A DNA stretch of 64,000 nt from Ehretia macrophylla (GCA_037974665.1 CM075768.1:65561816-65625815), one strand, 5' to 3'. Numbered from the stretch's first letter, positions 47,701 through 59,710 are shown. Made by a program: numbers and translations. Notes: generated by a model from the sequence alone, not told the origin.

Positions 47701-48865
47701 AACTCACCTAGGCCGAAAATGAAGCTTCAATGCACATGCATGAGTGATTTTTGCATCCTAGCTTGTTCGGTTGAGGTCCTTTGCTTGTGGCTTGCTTGGT
47801 TTAGCTATGGTGTGAAGAAGAGAAGCTATGGAGATGAAGAACTCAGCCAAAACCGAAATGGAGAGAGAAAATGAGAGGGAGAGAGAGAAATGTGAGGAAA
47901 GTGAGAGAAATGAGAGAAAAATGAGGCTTTTTGCAATTTTTTGAGCATGTGGTCAGCCTTGGGCTTCCAAATCTGAATTTTTGTGTCTTCAAGGTGGAAT
48001 TTGAAATGTTAGCATGGGCCATGAGTGGTTTGGTCGAAAATGAGAGGAAATTGAGGTGGTTTTGGTCAGTTTTTTATGCATTGATAAGTGTTTTTGTGTC
48101 ATGACTTGTCTAGAATTATTTTGAATTAAACATGCATGCAAAAATCTGATTTTGTCTCATCTTTTGAATTGTTTTAACATGTGTGTAAGAGAATGTTGGG
48201 TATTTAGGGATTTTAGGTAGAATAGAATATAGAGTATGTTTAGAGGTTGGTGAGATTTTGTCTTGTAGTGAGTTTAAAATATAATATTTAGGTGTTAGTG
48301 GATTTTGTAGAGATTTGAATTAGGATTATAATAATAGTTAGTGGATTGTGTAGGATTATTTTATTGTCTTGTGCTTTGTGTAGGATTCTTTCTTGATCAA
48401 CGTGGTGGCACGGATTCCTAGGTCTAGGGCACGAATTACGACGTAGACACGATCTACGAGGTAAGACACGAACTTCAAGACTAATGCACGTACTTCAAGA
48501 CTAATGCACATATTTCAATTCAAATGCACGCAATCCCTAGATAAATGTACGTAAACCAATACAAGGCACGTAATTCAAGACACGACTCTTAAACCTAGGT
48601 TAAAGCACGCAGTTCAAGGTTAATGCACACGAAACGAAGAGACACACGCAAATCAAGGTCTCGCATGTAAATTAAGGTCATGGCATATTTATCTAGGTAT
48701 CGCACGTATATCGAGGATTAGGGCACACAATTTTAGGTTAAGGCACGTATAATGAGGTATGCACGAAAACCAAGACAGGGCACGTAATCCTAGATCGGTC
48801 ATATAATTTTAGGTCTAAGGCGCGCAAATCGAGGTAAGACACGTTATTCGGTGTCGGGCCTCACA
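44735..48865 (-). repeat. Element C 5' LTR (right copy)
   Basis: 4,131 bp, same length as the left copy and almost identical, including the 72-bp tandem duplication (45610-45750). It ends GTGTCGGGCCTCACA, followed by the AAACG duplication. Confidence 0.93.
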
Positions 48866-48870
48866 AAACG
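48866..48870. repeat. Target site duplication of element C, right
   Basis: AAACG, perfect copy of 37715-37719. Confidence 0.93.
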
Positions 48871-51800
48871 TGCCCTCACGCTAATCAAGAAAGCATCTTA
48901 CACAAAGCACTAGACTATTAAATAATCCTACAAACTCCACTATCAATATTATAATCCTAAATCAACTCACTAGAAGACAAAATTTTACTAAACACTAAAC
49001 ATTCTTCATTCTTTATTCCTTATTCTTTTGCAAATTCCAAGCACCTAAAATACCACATCAACCTACAATAAAATAAGGCTTAAAACATGACAAAAAATTC
49101 AGATTATGGAGCTCATTTGGCCGGCCATACCAAGGCCTTTGAGCAAGGTTTGAATAATTATTCTTTTAACTATGCATGCTTAGACAAGAATCTTACACAT
49201 GACATGCCTTTTCTTGCACCAAGGCACCTTTTGCTAAACACCAAGCTTCACTCTTGGCCTCCTCACCATTTTGTCTCCTCACAATTCAAATTGCTCAACA
49301 AAACAAAACAAATCAGCCCATACAAGCTCTAGGCCGACACAATGCACTAAAAACATTCTCAACAATCTCTCATTCTCTCATTTGCTCTCCACATTCTTTC
49401 AAGCTCTCATCTCCTCTCTATCTCTCGGCCTTAGCATGTTCATGAGTCTCCAAGACTGAAAATTATTCTCCATAGAACAGAAGCATCGTCCAAGGCAAAG
49501 GAAAGCAAGTAGCTAGCTCAAAAGATGCATGCAAGCACATAGACTCTTCATTTCGGCCCTAGGTAAGTTTCTTAGCTTCCATTTCTTTTCTCCTTGTTCT
49601 AACGACATGCATGTACTAAGAGCTTGGTCACTAAGCTAGGAAAAATAGAGAAAATCAAGTTGGAATCTCGGCTAGGCAAAGAAGAAGAAGAAATTTGTGC
49701 TTCAACAAGTTTTGAGCATCTTCTTGGTTGATTTGCTAAGGTGAGGGCTAAAACCTTTTGAAAATCCTTCAAAAATCCACATGCATGCTCATAAATGTAT
49801 GTATTTGCTTCTGCTCTTGAGTTATATGTTCGTTCATAAGCTTTTACAACCATGCATGGCAAGATTTTGGCTTGAAGATGATGATAGGTGAAATCGGATT
49901 ATGTGACAGCTCTCTGATCTGTTGTTTCTAGGTGAGTTTAGCTAGGCAAATGATGTTGAAAATCCACGAAAATTGGTAGGTGACTATTTTGGCCAGTTTT
50001 GAACATTTTTCATAGAAATAGATCAAAGCTAATTTTGAGTCTAATGTTCTCAAAATGGAAAATCTTTAAAATGTGTCCAAATCTGGAAATCTGGAAAAAT
50101 GAAGCAGGTTTTGGCAGATGCACTGACCTTGTAGAACGAACCAGATTTGACTTAGTAAATGATGTCCAAAATGCATGAAATTTGTGATGCTGCTATATTT
50201 TTCAGTTATGGACATTTTTGTCAGAAATGTACCAAGGCTAAAGCTGACCCTAAGGACTTCAACAACGTCAATTATTGAAATGTGTGCAAATCTGGACAGT
50301 TTTGTGCTATCCCACTGTTTCGGCTATAACTATTGAACCCGAACTCCAAATGATGCAAGGTTTGTTTCTGATTTTAGTTCACTTCTTAAGCTTTAATTTG
50401 ACATCTTATTAACTGAAATTGGAGATTTTTTTCTTGTCTTAATGATTGTGAGAAAACAGCCTATTGCAGTGAGGGTTTCACTTGGATATATGCTTAGAAA
50501 AATTGTTGCAACTTCTCTTGTTGTATTGATTGCTTGGGATTGTGACATTGGGATGTTGTGTGGACTGTTTTGAGTACTTGGGGATGTTTGAATTAACTGA
50601 TTCATGGCTTGAGATTGATTTTGAGTTGACTTAGGATTTAATCACACGGGTAAGCACGAAATGGAAACCCTAATGACTAGGTAGGCTTGTTAAGTCTTGA
50701 TCATTTGGAGATTGTGTGGAATTATATGCTTAGTAGGCTGCCCGTATTTGCCCTTATAGTCCTAAATGTGATTTTTACCATTGCATGTTGACAAATAGGC
50801 TTTTCTTGCATCCGAGCCCACGTAGATGTTGTTGCATGTTATATAATCTTATTATTTGATTACGTGGACTTTGAATTGAGTTATATGACTTGATTTATGT
50901 GCATTACACAGCTGTCCGTTTAATGTTCATATAACTCCATATGCTTTTCAAGTGAAACTACTTGTCTATTCGTGCCTCGCTTGCTTGCTCGTCAATGTGC
51001 AATCTTATGACTGTCCGAAGGCAACCTACTTTGTTGTCCTCCTAATGTGATATATTAAATGTCATAAATGTGCATTGCATACAAGGTTGCAACCTTTCAT
51101 TCTGGCATGGTAGCGATCACGCCTACCGGGCGCCATCGGGCTTGCCGGTACACCCGTGACTACCATGGACCCATTCCCTCTCTCGCTTGTGGGCTAGACT
51201 TCCTCGGAGAGTTGGGTCGTAGGATTTCAGGGTACATCTGGTGTATACCCACTTGGCGGGTTATGGGGATGATTTGAAGTCGGCCGCAACAACTAATTCT
51301 GGAAATGAACTGAGAGCAAAAGCTCACCGTATCCTTTTTACTATGTGTATAAGTACTCTCGCTTGGTTCCTAGAGAACCTCGGGGAGGAAAGATAGGTAA
51401 TTGTGTTCCTTTACTTTTGTATTATTATTTTGTACTTAATTGTGTTATATTCATGCTTGCAAAAGGATTTTCATAAGTTGAACCGGAAAATGAGTTTCAA
51501 AACCTATTTCTCGTTCCCCCTCGCTGAGTTCATAAGGACTCATCCTCTTTTATCATCTCAGCTGAAGAAGATCAAGAACAGGTACCCGAGGACGATGTGC
51601 CTAACGACGATTCCTTGGAGTGATTGCCAGTCCTGTGTGCTTTGCTTGATTTATGGCCATTTGTGAAAACTATGCTACTTGAAGACTGTTTCTTTCATGT
51701 TACTTAATGTTGTAATGTAAAAGACCCCCATTGTAATTTGGGGTCTAATTTTGGTTTGTATTGATATTTCTAGACAGACGCTATATACTACTATGGTCGT

Positions 51801-52256
51801 TTTACTATTACTATTGCTAGTGGCTATAATAGGATTAGGAAGTATTAGGTAAGGGCTAAGTAAAATGAACCGTCCAACCCTTAAACAGGTACTCGCTATT
51901 AAGTTAAGATCAACAGGTACTTTTGTAACGAGGATAAACAAACAAACGAGACATAGCATCATGCTAGGTTATAAATCAAACAAGACATCGAGATAACCAA
52001 TAGGCATTTCAATTGATGTTAAATAGTAATCCTAGTTGGAAATGAAATTGAGATTGGAAAAATTTGAGGTGTTAGACAATTAGGCCAAACCAAACAGCAC
52101 AATTATAGTCGTAATGCTACCGGTTTTCCGAAAAAATTTGGAGTTTAGGCTAACACATTAAGTGTTAATTCTTTATAAATGGTTAAGTATGTGATAAGAC
52201 CTGAATGTTTAGATCACACCCTAGTCTAACCTTATAGACCGGGTTGGGGCGTGATA
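48871..52256 (+). repeat. Element B 3' LTR, second part
   Basis: Remaining 3,386 bp. With the 219 bp at 37501-37719 this gives 3,605 bp, exactly the 5' LTR length, so the nested insertion removed nothing. It ends GGGGCGTGATA, with T in place of the terminal C. Confidence 0.94.
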
Positions 52257-52261
52257 GGGTC
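52257..52261. repeat. Target site duplication of element B, right
   Basis: GGGTC, perfect copy of 29102-29106. Confidence 0.95.
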
Positions 52262-52349
52262 ACCCATCTTAGTACTACTCTTGCCCAAGCACGCTTAACT
52301 TTGGAGTTCTGATGGGATCCGGTGCATTACTATTGGTATGATCGGACCC
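52257..52349 (-). pseudogene. 5S ribosomal RNA copy 34, 5' part (split by element B)
   Basis: Gene nt 1-93 with its upstream promoter side. About 6 differences, including nt 5, 18, 20, 48 and 81. Transcription would enter the 3' LTR of B in antisense. Confidence 0.93.
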
Positions 52350-52929
52350 ATCATGTTGAGGGCACAATTCCTTTATGTGTTAACGGTTCACAGTCCCAGC
52401 CTAGAGAGATGGCCAATTCAAAAGGCCCAATGAGCTAAACGATAACCCATCTTCTTCAACAAGGCAGCATCCTAGCAAGACGTGATAACGATGCGTTGTA
52501 GGGCCCTTTAAAGTCCTGCGAGTAAGGTTTTCGTCCTTTTAACTGCTCACGACGTACGATCAGGGACGAAAAAACAGAGCAAGAGAAGAAAATAGGCCTG
52601 AAACTGATAAAAATGTTCAATTTTGGGCTCCAAAAAGGGCACAGCGAGCAAACTAGCTACCTCTGTCATAGAGCTCTCAGAGAGCTTTGCAACGGTATGT
52701 TGTGCGCCGTGTAACTCCTTACGAATCAAAAGTTATGGGTATCGGAGCGATAGAGACCTGGGCACCGAAACGACGGAGACCTGGTCACAAGCCCTACGCC
52801 CTTAGTTTGCGGGCCTAGCCTCTACGTGAAGCGAAGTTGTCTTGCCCAATGTTCCGCGGGATTCGGTAGTAGAAATTTGGTGGATAAAGTATCTTGGCAA
52901 CCCTAACCAGGGAAAAAAATATTGAAAAG

Positions 52930-53048
52930 GGGGTGCAATACGAGGAATTCGCATGGGGTCACCTATCCTAGTACTACTCTTGCCCAAGCACGCTTAACTT
53001 CGGAGTTCTGATGGGATCCAATGCATTAGTGCTGGTTTGATCGCACCC
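52930..53048 (-). rRNA. 5S ribosomal RNA, copy 35
   Basis: Complete 119 nt with about 9 differences, including GGAATTCGCATGG near the 3' end and CACCTATCC in box C. Box A is intact. Confidence 0.9.
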
Positions 53049-53604
53049 GTGATGTTGAGGGCACAATTCCTTTATTTGTTAACGGTTCACAATCCTATCC
53101 TAGAGAGATGGCCAATTCTAGAGGCCCAATGGGCTTAACGACAACCCATCTGCTTCAACAACGCAGCATCCTAGAATGACGTGATATCAATGCATTGTAG
53201 GGCCTCTTAATGTCCCGGGAGTAAGGCTGTCGTCCTTTTAACAGCTCACGATGTACGATCTGGGACGAAAAAATAGAGCAAAAGAAGAAAAGTGGCCTGA
53301 AACTGATGAAAACGCTCGATTTTGGGCTCCAAAAAGGGCACAGCGAGCAAGCTAGCTGCTCCCTTTGTAAAGCTGTCGGAGAGCTGTGCAACGGTATGCT
53401 GTGCGCCACGTAAATCCTCACGGATCAAAAGGTATGAGCACCGGAGCGACGGACACCTGGTCACAAGCCCTATGCCCTCGGTTTGCTGGCCCAGCCTCTA
53501 CGTGAATCAAAGTTGTCTTGGCCAATGTTCTTTGGGATTCGGTAATAGAAATTTGGTGGATAAAGTATCTTGGCAACCTTAACCAGGGCAAAAAAATTGA
53601 ACAG

Positions 53605-53723
53605 AAGGTACAACACGAGGACTTCCCAAGAGGTCACCCATCCTAGTACTACTCTCACCCAAGCACGCTTAACTTCAGAGTTCTGATGGGATCCTTTGCA
53701 TTAGTGCTGGTATGATTGCACCC
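53605..53723 (-). rRNA. 5S ribosomal RNA, copy 36
   Basis: Complete 119 nt with about 10 differences; the start AAGGTACAAC and the GATCC(T/G)TTGC variant are shared with copy 40, four units away. Confidence 0.9.
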
Positions 53724-54281
53724 GTCATGTTTAGGGCACAATTCTTTTATTTGTTAACAGTTCACAGTCCTATCCTAGAGAGATGGCCCATACAAAAGGC
53801 CCAATGGGCTTAACAACAACCCATCCACTTCAGCAACGCAGCATCCCCGCAAGACGTAATATCGATGCGTTGTAGGGCCCTCTAATGTCGAGCGATTAAG
53901 GTTGTCGACCTTTTAACAGCTCACAACGTACGATCCGGGATGAAGAAACATAGAAAAAAGAAGAAAAGTGGCCTGAAACTGATGAAAACGTTCAATTTTG
54001 GACTCCAAAAATAGGCACAGGGAGCAAGCTGCTGCCCCTGTCGTAGAGCTCTCAGAGAGCTTTGCAACGGTATGCTGTGCGCCGCGTAACTCTTTACGGA
54101 TCAAAAGTTATGGGCACCGGAGTGATGGAGACCTGGTCACAAGCCCTACATCTTCGGTTTGCGCGCCCAGCCTCTACGTGAAGCGAAGTTGTCTTGCCCA
54201 ATGTTCCGTGGGATTCGATAATAGAAATTTGGTAGATAAAGTATCTTGGCAACCCTAACCAGGACAAAAAAAATTGAAAAG

Positions 54282-54400
54282 GGGGTGCATCACGAGGACT
54301 TCACAGGGGGTAACCCATCCTAGTACTACTCTCGCCCAAACACGCTTAACTTCGGAGTTCTGATGGGATCCGGAGCATTAGTGCTGGTATGATCGCACCC
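54282..54400 (-). rRNA. 5S ribosomal RNA, copy 37
   Basis: Complete 119 nt with about 5 differences, one in the box C core (GGGTAACCC) and one in box A (nt 61). The GGAGCATTAG variant pairs it with copy 41. Confidence 0.92.
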
Positions 54401-54957
54401 GTCATTTTGAGGGCATGATTCCTTTATTTGTTAACGGTTCACAGTCCCATCATAGAGATATGGCCCATTCAATAGGCCCAATGGGCTTAACGACAACCCA
54501 TCCACTTCAACAACACAGCATCTTCGCAAGACGTGATATCGACGCGTTGTAGGGCCCTCTAATGTCCTACGAGTAAGGTTGTCGTCGTTTAAACAGTTCA
54601 CGACGTACGATCCGTGACGAAAAAATAGAGCAAAAGAAGAAAAGTGGCCTGAAACTGATGAACACGTTCGATTTTGATCTCCAAAAATGGGCATGGCGAG
54701 CAAGCTGGCTGCCCCTGTCGTAGAGTTCTTAGAGAGCTTTGCAACGGTATGCTGTGCGCCGCGTAACTCCGTACGGATCAAAATTTATGGGCACCGGAGT
54801 GACGATGACCTGGTCACAAGCCCTACGCCTCGGTTTGCAAGCCCAGCCTCTACGTTAAGCGAAGTTGTCTTGCCCAATGTTCCGTGGGATTCGGTAATAG
54901 AAGTTTGGTGGATAAAGTATCTTGGCAACCCCAACCAGGGCAAAAAATATTGAAAAG

Positions 54958-55076
54958 GGGGTGCAACACGAGGACGTCGCAGGGGGTCACCCATCCTAGT
55001 ACTACTCTCGCCCAAGCATGCTTAACTTCGGAGTTCTGATGGGATCCAGTGCATTAGTGCTGGTATGATCGCACCC
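54958..55076 (-). rRNA. 5S ribosomal RNA, copy 38
   Basis: Complete 119 nt with about 4 differences; GGACGTCGCAGG pairs it with copy 42. The upstream AT box is shortened (55091-55107 reads CCTTTGTGTTAACGG), so the promoter may be weak even though the gene is well kept. Confidence 0.93.
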
Positions 55077-55643
55077 GTCATGTTTAGGCCACAATTCCTT
55101 TGTGTTAACGGTTCACAGTCCCAGCCTAGAGAGATGGCCAATTCAAAAGGCCTAATGGGCTTAACGACAACCCATCTGCTTCAACAACGTAGCATCCTCG
55201 CAAGACGTGATATCGACATATTGTAGTGCCCTCTAATGTCTCGCGAGTAAGGTTGTCGTCCTTCTAACAGCTCACAACGTACGATACGGGACAAAAAAAT
55301 AGAGCAAAAGAAGAAAAGTGGCATGAAACTAATGAAAACATTTGATTTTGAACTTCAAAAATGATCGATTTTGGGCTACTGCGAGCAAGCTTGCTGCCCC
55401 TGTCGTTGAGCTCTGAGAGAGCTTTGCAACGGTATGTTGTGTGTCGCGTAACACCTTACGGATCAAAAGTTATGGGCACCGTAGCGACGGAGACCTGGCC
55501 ACAAGCCCTACACCCTCGGTTTGCGGGCCCAGCCTCTACGTAAAGCGAAGTTGTCTTGCCCAATGTTCTGTGGGATTCGGTAATAGAAATTTGCTGGAAA
55601 AAGTATCCTGGCAACCCTAACCAAGGCAAAAAAAATTGAAAAG

Positions 55644-55762
55644 GGGGTACAACATGAGGACCTCCCAGGGGGTCCCCCCTCTTTGTGCTACTCCCCCCCA
55701 ACCACGCTTAACTTCGGAGTTCTGATGGGATCCCGTGCATTAGTGCTGGTATGATCGCACCC
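55644..55762 (-). rRNA. 5S ribosomal RNA, copy 39, degenerate
   Basis: Box C and the intermediate element are badly altered: plus strand GGTCCCCCCTCTTTGTGCTACTCCCCCCC in place of GGTCACCCATCCTAGTACTACTCTCGCCC (about 14 differences). The 5' half is normal. Internal promoter function is very unlikely; a pseudogene in practice. Confidence 0.86.
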
Positions 55763-56319
55763 GTCATATTGATGGCACAATTCCTTTATGTGTTAACGTT
55801 TCACAGTCCCAACCTAGAGAGATGGCCAATTCAAAAGGCCCAAAGGGCTTAATGATAACCTATCTGCTTCAACAATGTAGCATCCTAGCAAGACGTGATA
55901 TCGACGCATTGTAGGGCCGCCTAATGTCCCGTGAGTAAGGTTGTCATCCTTTTAACAGCTCACGACGTAAGATCCGGGGCGAAAAAATCGAGCAAAAGAG
56001 TAAAAGTGGCCTGAAACTGATAAAAACGTTCGATTTTGGCATCCAAAAATGGGCACAGCGAGCAAGCTGGCTACCCCTATCGTAGAGCTCTCGGAGAGCT
56101 TTCCAACGGTATGCTGTGAGCCGCTTAACTCCTTACAGATGAAAAGTTATGGGCACCGGAGCGACGGAGACCTGGTCACAAGCCCTACGCCCTCAGTTTG
56201 CTGGCCCAGCCTCTACATGAATCGAAGTTGTCTTGCCCAATGTTCTGTGGGATTCGGTATTAGAAATTTGGTGGATAAAGTATCTTGGCAACCTTAACCA
56301 GGGCAAAAAAATTGAAAAG

Positions 56320-56438
56320 AAGGTGCAACACGAGGACTTCCCAAGGGGTCACCCATCCTAGTACTACTCTCGCCCAAGCACGCTTAACTTCGGAGTTCTG
56401 ATGGGATCCGTTGCATTAGTGCTGGTATGATTGCACCC
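56320..56438 (-). rRNA. 5S ribosomal RNA, copy 40
   Basis: Complete 119 nt with about 5 differences; box A is intact. First unit of the second four-unit block. Confidence 0.93.
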
Positions 56439-56994
56439 GTCATGTTGACGGCACAATTCTTTTATTTGTTAACGGTTCACAGTCCTATCCTAGAGAGATA
56501 GCCCATACAAAAGGCCCAATGTGCTTAACAACAACCCATCCACTTCAGCAACGCAGCATCCTCGCAAGACATAATATCGATGCGTTGTAGGGCCCTCTAA
56601 TGTCTAGCGAGTAAGGTTGTCGTCCTTTTAACAGCTCACAACGTACGATCCGGGATGAAGAAACAGAGCAAAAGAAGAAAAATGGCCTGAAACTGATGAA
56701 AACGTTCGATTTTTGGCTCCCAAAATAGGCACAGCGAGCAAGCTGCTGCCCCCGTCGTAGAGCTCTCAGAGAGCTTTCCAACGGTATGCTGTGCACCGCG
56801 TAACTCTTACGGATGAAAAGTTATGGGCACCGGAGCGACGGAGACCTAGTCACAAGCCCTACGCCCTCGGTTTGCGGGCCAAGCCTCTACGTGAAGCGAA
56901 GTTGTCTTGCCCAATGTTCCGTGGGATTCGGTAATAGAAATTTGGTGGATAAAGTATCTTGGCAACCCTAACCAGGGCAAAAAAAATTGAAAAG

Positions 56995-57113
56995 GGGGTG
57001 CAACACGAGGACTTCCCAGGGGGTCACCCATCCTAGTACTACTCTCGCCCAACCATGCTTAACTTCGGAGTTCTGATGGGATCCGGAGTATTAGTGCTGG
57101 TATGATTGCACCC
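56995..57113 (-). rRNA. 5S ribosomal RNA, copy 41
   Basis: Complete 119 nt with about 5 differences; the 3' half, including box C, is perfect, while box A carries two changes (AACCATGC). Confidence 0.93.
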
Positions 57114-57670
57114 ATCACGTTGAGGGCACAATTCCTTTATTTGTTAACGGTTCACAGTCCCATCATAGAGAGATGGCCCATTCAATAGGCCCAATGGGTT
57201 TAACGACAACCCATCCGCTTCAACAGCAAAGCATCCTCGCAAGAAGTGATATTGACATGTTGTAGGGCCCTCTAATGTCCCGCGAGTAAGGTTGTCGTCC
57301 TTTTAACAGCTCACGACGTACGATCCGGGATGAAAAAACAGAGCAAAAGAAGAAAAGTGGCCTGAAACTGATGAACACGTTCGATTTTGGTCTCCAAAAA
57401 TGGACATGGCGAGCAAGCTGGCTGCCCCCGTCGTAGAGCTCTTAGAGAGCTTTGCAACGGTATGCTGTGCGCCGCGTAACTCCTTACGGATCATAAGTAA
57501 TGGGCACCGGAGCGACGATGACCTGGTCATAAGCCCTACGCCTTGGTTTGCGGGCCCAGCCTCTACGTGAAGCGAAGTTGGCTTGCCCAAAGTATCGTGG
57601 GATTCGGTAATAGAAATTTGTTGGATAAAGTATCTTGGCAACCCTAACCAGGGCAAAAAATATTGAAAAG

Positions 57671-57789
57671 GGGGTGCAACACGAGGACGTCGTAGGGGGT
57701 CACCCATCCTAGTACTACTCTCGCCCAAGCAAGCTTAACTTCGGAGTTCTGATGGGATCCGGTGCATTAGTGCTGGTATGATCGCACCC
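57671..57789 (-). rRNA. 5S ribosomal RNA, copy 42
   Basis: Complete 119 nt with about 4 differences: GGACGTCGTAGG as in copy 38, and one in box A (GCAAGCTT). Confidence 0.93.
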
Positions 57790-58357
57790 GTCATGTATAC
57801 GGCATAATTCCTTTATGTGTTAAAGGTACACAGTCCCAGCCTAGAGAGATGGCCAATTCAAAAGGCCTAATGGGCTTAACGATAACCCATCTGCTTCAAC
57901 AATACTGCATCCTAGCAAGACATGCTATCGACTCGTTGTAGGGCCCCTAATGTCCCGCGAGTAAGGTTGTCGTCCTTTTAACAGCTCACGACATACGATC
58001 CGGGACGAAAAAATAGAGCAAAAGAAGAAAAATGGCCTGAAACTGATGAAAACACTTGATTTTGGGCTCCGAAAATGATCGATTTTGGGCTACTGCGAGT
58101 AAGCTTGCTGCCCCCGTCCTAGAGCTCTCAGAGAGCTTTGCAACGGTATGTTGTGTGTCGCGTAACTCCTTACGGATCAAAAGTTATGGGCACCGTAGCG
58201 ACGGAGACCTGGTCACAAGCCCTACGCCCTCGGTTTGCGGGCCCAACCTCTACGTAAAGCGAAGTTGTCTAGCCCAATGTTCCGTGGGATTCGGTAAAAG
58301 AAATTTGCTGGAAAAAGTATCCTGGCAACCCTAACCAGGGCAAAAAAAATTGAAAAG

Positions 58358-58476
58358 GGGGTGCAACATGAGGACTTCCCAGGGGGTCACCCATCTTTGT
58401 ACTACTCTCACCCAAGCACGCTTAACTTCGGAGTTCTGATGGGATCCGGTGCATTAGTACTGGTATGATCGCACCC
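58358..58476 (-). rRNA. 5S ribosomal RNA, copy 43
   Basis: Complete 119 nt with about 5 differences; CATCTTTGTAC at nt 79-81 is shared with copies 39 (in part) and 45. Box A is intact. Confidence 0.92.
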
Positions 58477-59034
58477 GTCATATTGAGGGCACAATTCCTT
58501 TATATGTTAATGTTTCACAGTCCAAGCCTAGAGAGATGGCAAATTCAAAAGGCCCAAAGGGCTTAACGATAACCTATCTGCTACAACAACGCAGCATCCT
58601 AGCAAGACGTGATATCGACGCATTGTAGGGCCTCCTAATGTCCCGCGAGTAAGGTTGTCGTCCTTTTAACAGCTCACGACATACGATCTGGGATCGAAAA
58701 ACAGAGCATAAGAAGAAAAGTGGATTGAAACTGATAAATATGTTAGATTTTGGGCTCCAAAAATGGGAACAGTGAGCAAGCTGGCTGCCCCTGTCGTAGA
58801 GCTCTCAGAGAGCTTTGCAAGGGTATGTTGTGCGACGCGTAAATGCTTACGGATCAAAAGTTATGGGCACCGAAGCGACGGAGACCTGGTCACAAGCCTT
58901 ACGCCCTTGGTTTACGGGCCCAGCCTCAACGTGAAGCGAAGTTGTCTTGCCCAATGTTCCGTGGGATTCGGTAATAGAAATTTTGTGGATAAAGTATCTT
59001 GGCAACCTTAACCAGGGCAAAAAAAATTGAAAAG

Positions 59035-59153
59035 AGGGTGCAACATGAGGACTTCCCAAGGGGTCACACATCCTAGTACGCCTCTCACCCAAGCACGCTT
59101 AACTTCGGAGTTCTGAAGAGATTTGGGGCATTAGTGCTGGTATGATCGCACCC
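59035..59153 (-). rRNA. 5S ribosomal RNA, copy 44
   Basis: Complete 119 nt with about 12 differences, including GAAGAGATTTGGGGC across nt 25-37 and CACACATCC in box C. Likely decayed. Confidence 0.88.
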
Positions 59154-59710
59154 GTGATGTTGAGGGCTCAATTCTTTTATTTGTTAACGGTTCACAGTCC
59201 CTTCCTAGAGAGATGGCCCATTCAAAAGGCCCAATGGGCTTAACGACAACCCATCCGCTTCAACAAAGCTGTATCCTTGCAAGACGTGATATCGACGCGT
59301 TGTAGGGCCCTCTATTGTCCCGCGAGTAATATTGTCATCCTTTTAACAGCTCACAACGTACGATCCGGGATGAAGAAATAGAGCAAAAGAAGAAAAGTGG
59401 CCTGAAACTGATGAAAACGTTCGGTTTTGAGCTCCAGAAACAGGAACAGCGAGAAAGTTTCTACCCCCGTCGTAGAGCTCTCAGAGAGCTTTGCAACGGT
59501 ATGCTTTGCACCGCGTAATAACTTACGGATCAAAAGTTTTAGGCACCGGAGCGACGGAGACCTGGTCACAAGCCCTACGCCCTCGGTTTGCGGGCCTAGC
59601 CTCTACGTGAAATGAAGTTGTCTTGCCCAATGTTCTGTGGGATTCGGTAATATAAATTTGGTGGATAAAGTATCTTGGCAACCCTAACCAGGGCAAAAAG
59701 AATTGAAAAA

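Larger units (their letters stand above)
37720..48865 (-). mobile_element. Element C: non-autonomous Ty3-like LTR element nested in B
   Basis: 11,146 bp, minus strand, flanked by perfect AAACG duplications. Two LTRs of exactly 4,131 bp each and a 2,884-bp internal region with no Gag or Pol motif in any frame. On its sense strand the LTR starts TGTGAGGCCCGACACCG and ends GGGTTGGGGCGTGACA, clearly related to the LTR of B; the leader after the primer site and the polypurine tract also match B. It is therefore likely a deletion-type derivative of the B family that depends on B-like proteins. The LTR pair is nearly identical by eye, and it sits inside B, so it is younger than B. Confidence 0.92.
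29107..52256 (+). mobile_element. Element B: Ty3/gypsy chromovirus (Tekay/Del type) in a 5S gene
   Basis: 23,150 bp as it stands, of which 11,151 bp are the nested element C and its target duplication. Without them B is 11,999 bp: two 3,605-bp LTRs and a 4,789-bp internal region with gag-pol in the Ty3 order (Gag, zinc knuckles, protease, reverse transcriptase, RNase H, integrase). Long LTRs, an initiator-Met primer site and a chromodomain-like end of the integrase point to the Tekay/Del clade. The flanking GGGTC duplication is perfect. The 3' LTR ends TGATA where the 5' LTR ends TGACA, so the terminal CA has become TA. The LTRs differ more than those of A or C, so B is the older insertion. 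Confidence 0.93.
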
